In this document: piece after piece, positions 5,145 to 10,527 of the stretch
Layout of the letters: each line of letters starts with the position of its first letter
How positions within the stretch are numbered: position 1 is the stretch's first letter
Source: Erysipelotrichaceae bacterium
GTDB lineage: Bacteria > Bacillota_I > Bacilli_A > Erysipelotrichales > Erysipelotrichaceae
DNA length: 10,527 nt
Direction: 5' to 3'
NCBI GenBank assembly: GCA_003446295.1
Contig: DMBB01000206.1
Span: forward strand, 1-10,527
Made by a program: the position numbers and the translations under genes
Notes under the pieces: model-generated
What the model was told of the DNA's origin: nothing
What the model saw: only the letters and a program-made list of their open reading frames with translations
Database searches by the model: none

Positions 5145-6551
5145 GTTTTCTTCAGACTCCGGTATGATCTCACTCAGTTCGGAGAAGGCTTCATCAATGC
5201 CCCGTCCGTCCTTTCTTTCCATTCTTTCCCGTTCTTTCAGTGTGGTTCGTATCTTTGATCTTCCTTTTGCATGCCGGATCATTCTGCTGAATATCATCAG
5301 CAGTATGAATGCGATCAGGGCAGCTCCGGGGATGAATGCGTAAGGTCCCAGCAGTTCGCTCATCTTGCTCTGATAATATGAACTGTCGTCGATATCATAT
5401 GTTTTCTGGGCTTTAAAGATCATCTCATATATCGTATCCCCGTCTACCAGGATGCGGTAGGAACCAAGCTCGGTTCCTTCCTCAAGGGGAGCCTCTACTT
5501 CTTTGACAAAATCCGACTCAGTAGATATCTGCGTACCTGTCGGAAGATCGTACACAACGTCATCCGGCAGGGTGATCTTGATCTCGTTTTCCTCCGGTGA
5601 AGCGTTGTTGATCTGAATGGATGCCAGCCTTGTACCGCTGTAGGCAAGCGCATATTGTGAGTAATGCGTTCCTGCCCAGCTGTAAAGCGTGCGCGTATCG
5701 ATGACATGGGTCGTAGCACCCAGTGAATATCCGGCAACCGCAACCATGTGCATTCCGTTGACCGTAGCGGCCGACACCAGACATCTTCCCGCAGGGATCG
5801 TATAGCCTGTTTTGCCGCCCTCGAAGCCCGGTATGTTATATCCGCCATTCACTCCCGTATTGATGTAGTACCATGTACCGGAGCGCATGCTGATGCCATT
5901 GTAGTGACTGTATAATCTGCCTGTTTTATATCTCCTGACAGAAATGATCTCCCGGAACAGTTCATGTTCCATGCAGTATTTCATCAGCACGGCAATATCA
6001 CGCGCTGTAGAATAATGATTCTCATTATGCAGACCGTGCGCATTCATGAAATGCGTGCCAGTCATTCCGAGTTCTTCCGCCTTGCGGTTCATCAGATCGA
6101 CAAAGTCCTCCATGGTCCCGCTGACCGCAACAGCCAGGGCATTTGATGCGTCCGCTCCGGAAGGGAGGGCTGCACCGTACAGAAGCTCTTCGACCGTAGG
6201 GGAATCACCCACACGGAAGCCTGCGCATGAAGCGCCTTCCTGGGCAAGACCGGCCAGCATCGTACCGGTGATCGGTACTTTCTGCTGCAGATCATGGAGA
6301 TAATCGATCGCCAGTACGATCGTCATGATCTTGGTCATGCTGGCAGGGTACATTCTTTCGTCACCCGCTTTGGAGTAAAGGACCTGTCCTGTATCGATAT
6401 CCATCAGATAAGCATAACGGCTGTAAAGCTGAGGAGGATCATTGACTGACGGATCATTTTCCAGCGCCGATGCATGCCATGGAGGCAAACAGGAAATGAC
6501 AAAAAAACACACTAGAAAAAGACGCATCAGTTTTGAAAGCTGTTTAGGCAT
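5133..6551 (-). CDS. D-alanyl-D-alanine carboxypeptidase, PBP5-type (peptidase family S11)
   Basis: Removes the terminal D-alanine from peptidoglycan stem peptides outside the cell. From the ATG at 6551 it is 472 residues: a signal peptide (1 to about 29, hydrophobic LMRLFLVCFFVISCL, possible cleavage after HASA), the S11 catalytic domain, a beta-rich C-terminal domain, a membrane segment (about 405-425) and a basic then acidic cytoplasmic tail. Catalytic motifs are SMTK (S71, K74) and KTG (247-249, within GGKTGYT). The second motif reads SGADASN (131-137) where SxN is usual, so the asparagine position is alanine; other S11 proteins vary here too. A C-terminal transmembrane helix with a long tail, rather than the short amphipathic anchor of PBP5, is notable. 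An upstream TTG (6608) and an internal ATG (6527) are alternatives; none has a clear ribosome binding site. Confidence 0.9.
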   Translation of the reverse strand: MPKQLSKLMRLFLVCFFVISCLPPWHASALENDPSVNDPPQLYSRYAYLMDIDTGQVLYSKAGDERMYPASMTKIMTIVLAIDYLHDLQQKVPITGTMLAGLAQEGASCAGFRVGDSPTVEELLYGAALPSGADASNALAVAVSGTMEDFVDLMNRKAEELGMTGTHFMNAHGLHNENHYSTARDIAVLMKYCMEHELFREIISVRRYKTGRLYSHYNGISMRSGTWYYINTGVNGGYNIPGFEGGKTGYTIPAGRCLVSAATVNGMHMVAVAGYSLGATTHVIDTRTLYSWAGTHYSQYALAYSGTRLASIQINNASPEENEIKITLPDDVVYDLPTGTQISTESDFVKEVEAPLEEGTELGSYRILVDGDTIYEMIFKAQKTYDIDDSSYYQSKMSELLGPYAFIPGAALIAFILLMIFSRMIRHAKGRSKIRTTLKERERMERKDGRGIDEAFSELSEIIPESEENKEM

Positions 6552-6557
6552 GCAGAC

Positions 6558-6585
6558 ATTATATACGAAATTGGACGTTTGTGCA
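6558..6585 (-). promoter_or_regulatory. Candidate promoter of the carboxypeptidase gene
   Basis: On the minus strand TGCACA (6580-6585) lies 16 bases from a perfect TATAAT (6558-6563). Only six bases separate the -10 box from the ATG at 6551, so transcription would begin at or next to the start codon. Confidence 0.5.
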
Positions 6586-6597
6586 TAAAGTATTGAC

Positions 6598-6627
6598 TTT
6601 ACAATCAATATAAAAACAGGATAAAAT
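6598..6627 (+). promoter_or_regulatory. Candidate promoter of yneF
   Basis: TTTACA (6598-6603) and TAAAAT (6622-6627) are 18 bases apart and each matches consensus at 5 of 6 positions. Initiation near 6634 gives a short leader holding the AGAGGTGG ribosome binding site (6642-6649). Confidence 0.6.
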
Positions 6628-6657
6628 ACATGTGTACTTGAAGAGGTGGTAAATAAT

Positions 6658-6876
6658 ATGACTGAATTCTGGTCTTCCTTACTGTGGTTGCTTGTCGGCG
6701 GAGTTATCGGAGCTGCAATCAGTTTCTATTTTACAAAGAAGAACTTTGAAAAACAGCTGGCTGAAAATCCTCCGGTTAACGAAAAGATGATCCGTGCAAT
6801 GTTCATGCAGATGGGAAGAAAACCGAGTGAAGCGCAGATCCGTCAGGTCATGCGCTCAATGGGCGTAAAACAATAA
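6658..6876 (+). CDS. yneF: YneF family (UPF0154) small membrane protein
   Basis: A 72-residue protein of a family widespread in Firmicutes with no settled function. One N-terminal membrane helix (about 5-25: LLWLLVGGVIGAAISFYF) is followed by a basic stretch (KKNFEKQ) and the family signature: ENPPVNEKMIRAMFMQMGRK then PSEAQIRQVMRSM. Length and order match B. subtilis YneF closely. The start at ATG 6658 is preferred over the in-frame GTG at 6646 because AGAGGTGG lies eight to nine bases before the ATG and overlaps the GTG. It has its own promoter and terminator, so it is probably a single-gene unit. Confidence 0.92.
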   Translation: MTEFWSSLLWLLVGGVIGAAISFYFTKKNFEKQLAENPPVNEKMIRAMFMQMGRKPSEAQIRQVMRSMGVKQ

Positions 6877-6885
6877 TTTTCCGAG

Positions 6886-6912
6886 ACTGTTCCTTAACCG
6901 GAACAGTTTTTT
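6886..6912 (+). terminator. Rho-independent terminator after yneF
   Basis: ACTGTTCC (6886-6893) pairs perfectly with GGAACAGT (6900-6907) around a six-base loop, followed by a run of T to 6912. It isolates yneF from nifJ. Confidence 0.9.
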
Positions 6913-6922
6913 ATTGGCAGTC

Positions 6923-6986
6923 TGACAGAGATTAATGAAAGTAAAAAAATGAAAACGCTTTGAAAACGGACGGATAATCTCTGTCA
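6923..6986. repeat. Perfect 12-bp inverted repeat upstream of nifJ, 40-base spacer
   Basis: TGACAGAGATTA (6923-6934) is exactly complementary to TAATCTCTGTCA (6975-6986). The right arm covers the candidate -35 box of nifJ. The pair lies upstream of the predicted transcription start and has no T run, so it is more likely a pair of protein-binding sites than an RNA terminator. The regulator is unknown. Confidence 0.75.
6950..6963 (+). promoter_or_regulatory. CcpA-type cre site upstream of nifJ
   Basis: TGAAAACGCTTTGA matches the Bacillus cre consensus TGWAANCGNTNWCA at every defined position but one (G for C at position 13). Its centre is about 60 bases before the predicted start of transcription. 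That upstream placement is associated with CcpA activation, as at B. subtilis ackA, rather than repression. A second TGAAAACG begins 11 bases later (6961-6968). CcpA itself is not in the window. Confidence 0.55.
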
Positions 6987-7010
6987 AAACAAAAACATCT
7001 GCTATATAAT
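6981..7010 (+). promoter_or_regulatory. Promoter of nifJ
   Basis: CTGTCA (6981-6986, 4 of 6 to consensus) and a perfect TATAAT (7005-7010) are 18 bases apart. Initiation near 7017 gives a leader of about 18 bases carrying AGGAGG (7025-7030), four bases from the ATG. Confidence 0.65.
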
Positions 7011-7034
7011 TATGGTGTCTAAACAGGAGGACAT

Positions 7035-10000
7035 ATGAGCACAGAAAACAAAAAGGTTTTCCAGGCAATGGATGGTAACGCTGCAACAGCTCATTCAGCT
7101 TATGCGTTTACAGAAGTTGCCGGGATTTATCCCATCACACCTTCCTCACCGATGGCCGAAAACGTTGATGAATGGTCCACGCAGGGAAGGAAAAACATTT
7201 TCGGCGACCGTGTAAAGGTTGTTGAAATGCAGTCAGAAGGCGGCGCAGCAGGTGCCGTTCACGGCGCTCTTCAGGGCGGTTCACTGGCTACAACTTTCAC
7301 AGCTTCGCAGGGTCTGCTTCTCATGATCCCGAATCTCTACAAGCTGAGCGGTGAGCTTCTGCCGGGCGTCGTACATGTTGCTGCACGTACACTCGCAAGC
7401 CACACACTGAGTATCTTCGGTGATCATCAGGACGTTTACGCATGCCGTCAGACCGGTATGGTCATGATGTGTTCCCACTCTGTACAGGACTGCATGGACC
7501 TGGCAGGTGTTGCACACTTAATCGCTATTGACGGTTCCGTAGCTGTTATGCATTTCTTCGATGGTTTCAGAACTTCACACGAGATCCAGAAAGTCGAAGT
7601 CATGGATTATGACTTCCTCAAATCACTGCTTCCTGTAGAAAAACTTGAAGCATTCCGTGCAAACGCTCTGAACCCGCATGGACACGCAGTAACACGCGGC
7701 GGTTCCCAGAACGACGATATCTTCTTCCAGGCTCGTGAAGCTCAGAACGAACACTTTGCAAAGGTTCCTGAAATCGCTGCTAAGTACTTCAAGGCTATCA
7801 GCGAACATACAGGCCGTGACTATGCACCGTTCGTATACTATGGCGATCCGGAAGCTGAAAGAGTCATTATTGCTATGGGTTCCGTTACAGATACGATCAT
7901 GGAAACTGTCGACTCCCTGAATGCTAAGGGCGAAAAAGTCGGTCTGATCAAAGTATATCTGTACCGTCCGTTCAGCCAGAAGTACCTTGAGGAAGCTCTG
8001 CCTGCATCCGCTAAGAAGATCGCTGTTCTTGACCGTTCCAAGGAAATCGGTTCCAGAGAACCTCTGTTCCTCGACGTTCAGAACGCTCTGAGAAAGCACA
8101 AGGATCTGACCATCATCGGCGGCCGTTATGGTCTGTCCAGCAAGGATACAAATCCGAGCCACATCGCTGCTGTATATGCAGAACTGGCAAAAGAAGAACC
8201 GAAGGAAGAATTCACGATCGGTATCAACGACGATGTTACACATCTGTCACTCGAACCGGTCAACGTTGATGTCGTAGCTGACTACAGCTCCTGCCTGTTC
8301 TACGGTCTTGGTTCCGACGGTACAGTCGGCGCTAACAAGAGCACAGTCAAGATCATCGGCAACAACACAGATCTTTATGCTCAGGCTTACTTCGCATACG
8401 ACTCCAAGAAGGCCGGCGGCGTTACACGTTCCCACCTGAGATTCGGAAAGAGCCCGATCCACAGCCCTTACTATATTGACAAGGCTGACTTCATCTCCTG
8501 CTCACTGGACAGCTACTGCTACAAATTCGATATGGTCCGCAACCTCAAAGAAGGCGGAACATTCCTGCTGAACACAACATTCGCTGCTGAAGATATCGAC
8601 AAGCACCTGCCGCCCAGAATGCTGGCCGGACTTGCTAAGAAGCATGCAAAGTTCTATGTGATCGATGCTACAAAGCTTGCAATCCAGACACACATGGGCC
8701 GTCATACAAATACGATCCTGCAGTCTGCATTCTTCGCTCTGAACGAGCAGATCATGCCTTATGATACAGCTGTTGAACTGATGAAAGACAGTGCCCGTCA
8801 CACTTATGCACGTAAGGGTGAAGACGTTGTCAAGAACAACTGCGACGCTATCGATACAGGTAAATCAGGACTTGTTCAGGTAACTGTTAAACCTGAATGG
8901 GCTGATCTGGAATATCCGGATGCTCTGTTCGAGAAGACAGGCGACGAATACTTCGACAACAACCTGCAGAGAATCAATGCACTGGAAGGCTATGACATGC
9001 CTGTTTCCAGCTTCATGAAGTACGGCGTTCTCGATGGAACGATCCCCGAGAATGTATCCTTCCGTGAAAAGAGAAACATCGCTGTTCAGGTTCCTGCATG
9101 GGATTCCGCTAAGTGCGTTGAGTGCGGCAGCTGTGCATATGTCTGCCCGCATGCTACGATCCGTGCATTCCTGATCACAGAAGACGAAGCTGCTAAGGCT
9201 GCTGAAATCGCTGCTGCTAATGGCGCTGAATGGTCCGTCAAGGCTCCTACAGCTGCTTACAAGGGTGCGAAAGAAGCTGGTCTGCAGTACCGTATCCAGA
9301 TCTCACCGATGAACTGCGTAGGCTGCGGCGTATGTATCAAAGCATGCCCGACAAAGGCTCTCACAGTTGCAGAGATCAACGATGCTGTCAACCAGGAACC
9401 TGTAGCTGACTACCTCTATAAGGGTATTGAATACAGACCTCAGTATGGCAACCCGAACACAGTTGCCGGCGTATCACTGATGATGCCTTACTTCGAAGTC
9501 AGCGGATGCTGCCCTGGCTGCGGAGAAGCTCCTTACTACCGTCTGGCTTCCCAGCTGTTCGGTAAGGATATGCTCGTTGCAAACGCAACAGGCTGCTCCA
9601 TGATCTACTGCTCCGCTACACCGTCCACACCGTTCGTAACAGACAAGGACAACAATGGTGTTGCATGGGCTAACTCACTGTTCGAAGACAACGCTGAATA
9701 CGGCTTCGGTATGGCTATTGCTCAGAGCTATAAAGAAGCTAAGATCCTGAAGCTCATCGAAGACAGCAAGGACAGCGTTGAACCTGAACTCAAAGCTGCT
9801 TACGAGAAGTACCTGGCTGCCGGTGAAGACCGTGATGCTCAGAGAGCATGCAAGGACGAACTGGTTGCTGCACTGAAAGCAAGCACAAACGAAAATGCAA
9901 AAGAACTGCTGGCTATGGAAAGAGATCTCGTTTCCAAGTCTGTATGGATCGTCGGTGGTGACGGATGGGCTTACGATATCGGTTACGGCGGACTTGACCA

Positions 10001-10527
10001 CGTTATGGCTAACAGCCTGAACGTCAACGTTCTCGTACTGGATACAGAAGTTTACTCCAACACTGGCGGACAGTCCTCCAAGTCCTCACAGGCAGCTTCC
10101 ATCGCGAAGTTCGCTGCCGGCGGTAAAGCTCTTGCTAAGAAGGATCTGGGACAGATCGTTATGGAATACGGCACAGCTTATGTTGCATCCGTATCCATGG
10201 GCGCTAACCCGACACAGACACTGAAGGCTCTGAAAGAAGCTGAAAGCTACAATGGTCCGTCCATTATCATCGCTTACAGCCCTTGCCAGGAGCACGGTAT
10301 CAAGGGTGGTCTGATCAACGCTCAGCAGAGAGAGAAAGACGCAGTTGCATGCGGATATGTAACTCTGTATCGTTTCGATCCGAGAAATGAAAAACCTCTC
10401 ACGATCGACTCCAAAGAACCTGATTGGTCCAAGTTCCATGATTACCTGATGGCTGAAGCTCGTTACTTCAACCTGCCGAAGCTGAAGGGTGCAGAAGCAG
10501 CAGAAGAACTGTTCGCAAAGACAGAAG
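7035..10527 (+). CDS. nifJ: Pyruvate:ferredoxin (flavodoxin) oxidoreductase, single-chain (3' end cut by the window)
   Basis: Oxidises pyruvate with CoA to acetyl-CoA and CO2, passing electrons to ferredoxin or flavodoxin; the central pyruvate step of many anaerobes. The frame is open for 1164 codons to the window edge; full proteins run about 1170-1200, so only a short tail is missing. All domains of the homodimeric enzyme are fused. Near the N-terminus are YPITPSSPMAE and VVEMQSEGGAAGA, with ARTLASHTLSIFGDHQDVY beyond. The two-cluster ferredoxin domain has CVECGSCAYVCP (C694, 697, 700, 704) and CVGCGVCIKACP (C761, 764, 767, 771). The proximal cluster ligands are CPGC (C826, C829), C854 in ATGCS and C1084 in SPCQEHG. 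Thiamine diphosphate binding is seen at GDGWAYDIG (975-983) and DTEVYSNTGGQ (1003-1013). Codon use is strongly biased, as expected for an abundant protein. The ATG follows AGGAGG closely. Confidence 0.97.
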   Translation, partial: MSTENKKVFQAMDGNAATAHSAYAFTEVAGIYPITPSSPMAENVDEWSTQGRKNIFGDRVKVVEMQSEGGAAGAVHGALQGGSLATTFTASQGLLLMIPNLYKLSGELLPGVVHVAARTLASHTLSIFGDHQDVYACRQTGMVMMCSHSVQDCMDLAGVAHLIAIDGSVAVMHFFDGFRTSHEIQKVEVMDYDFLKSLLPVEKLEAFRANALNPHGHAVTRGGSQNDDIFFQAREAQNEHFAKVPEIAAKYFKAISEHTGRDYAPFVYYGDPEAERVIIAMGSVTDTIMETVDSLNAKGEKVGLIKVYLYRPFSQKYLEEALPASAKKIAVLDRSKEIGSREPLFLDVQNALRKHKDLTIIGGRYGLSSKDTNPSHIAAVYAELAKEEPKEEFTIGINDDVTHLSLEPVNVDVVADYSSCLFYGLGSDGTVGANKSTVKIIGNNTDLYAQAYFAYDSKKAGGVTRSHLRFGKSPIHSPYYIDKADFISCSLDSYCYKFDMVRNLKEGGTFLLNTTFAAEDIDKHLPPRMLAGLAKKHAKFYVIDATKLAIQTHMGRHTNTILQSAFFALNEQIMPYDTAVELMKDSARHTYARKGEDVVKNNCDAIDTGKSGLVQVTVKPEWADLEYPDALFEKTGDEYFDNNLQRINALEGYDMPVSSFMKYGVLDGTIPENVSFREKRNIAVQVPAWDSAKCVECGSCAYVCPHATIRAFLITEDEAAKAAEIAAANGAEWSVKAPTAAYKGAKEAGLQYRIQISPMNCVGCGVCIKACPTKALTVAEINDAVNQEPVADYLYKGIEYRPQYGNPNTVAGVSLMMPYFEVSGCCPGCGEAPYYRLASQLFGKDMLVANATGCSMIYCSATPSTPFVTDKDNNGVAWANSLFEDNAEYGFGMAIAQSYKEAKILKLIEDSKDSVEPELKAAYEKYLAAGEDRDAQRACKDELVAALKASTNENAKELLAMERDLVSKSVWIVGGDGWAYDIGYGGLDHVMANSLNVNVLVLDTEVYSNTGGQSSKSSQAASIAKFAAGGKALAKKDLGQIVMEYGTAYVASVSMGANPTQTLKALKEAESYNGPSIIIAYSPCQEHGIKGGLINAQQREKDAVACGYVTLYRFDPRNEKPLTIDSKEPDWSKFHDYLMAEARYFNLPKLKGAEAAEELFAKTE

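Noticed and set aside
6552..6608. Start of the carboxypeptidase at the TTG at 6608
   Set aside because: No ribosome binding site, the extra residues do not improve the signal peptide, and the best promoter lies inside the extension.
1128..6657. Mobile element or CRISPR array in the accessory centre
   Set aside because: I found no transposase or integrase frame, no paired terminal repeats with target duplication, and no regularly spaced repeats.
7623..8243. 206-codon and other long open frames antisense to nifJ
   Set aside because: nifJ has strong codon bias, which removes stops on the opposite strand; these frames show no domain, start signal or independent promoter.

Overview
The window looks like chromosomal DNA from a low-to-moderate GC, anaerobic member of the Firmicutes (Bacillota). 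An Erysipelotrichia-like gut bacterium would fit, but that placement is inference. Support comes from a pyruvate:ferredoxin oxidoreductase, a YneF-family membrane protein, a PBP5-type carboxypeptidase, a 6S RNA gene directly downstream of aspS, strong AGGAGG-type ribosome binding sites and Bacillus-like promoters. There is no integrase, transposase, CRISPR array or tRNA, and no clear sign of a recent mobile island.

Layout. 1-1127 (+): the 3' two thirds of aspS. About 1169-1330 (+): a 6S RNA with its own promoter, followed by a hairpin terminator (1337-1366) that also closes the convergent GH28 gene. 1373-2662 (-): a cytoplasmic glycoside hydrolase family 28 protein. 2826-3479 (+): a membrane DUF3267-type putative zinc peptidase with a hairpin in its leader and a second perfect hairpin inside the gene. 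3494-3853 (+): a shortened SGNH/GDSL hydrolase that seems to have lost its middle but kept its reading frame. 3939-4058 (+): an unrecognised 39-residue peptide gene with its own promoter, ribosome binding site and terminator. 4215-5105 (+): an FMN-dependent alpha-hydroxy-acid-oxidase-like protein with an altered active site. 5133-6551 (-): a D-Ala-D-Ala carboxypeptidase that converges on the FMN gene over a shared terminator. 6658-6876 (+): yneF. 7035 to the end (+): nifJ, nearly complete, behind a regulatory region holding a CcpA-like cre site framed by a perfect 12-bp inverted repeat.

How the genes fit together. The flanks are housekeeping: aminoacylation, regulation of RNA polymerase by 6S RNA, peptidoglycan trimming, and pyruvate oxidation to acetyl-CoA with reduced ferredoxin. 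The centre (about 1.37-5.1 kb) is a patch of accessory single genes with separate transcription signals, including a decaying hydrolase and an orphan small peptide. I do not see a coherent multi-gene defence or biosynthetic system. The most informative leads are the nifJ control region, the 39-residue peptide gene and the internally deleted SGNH gene.
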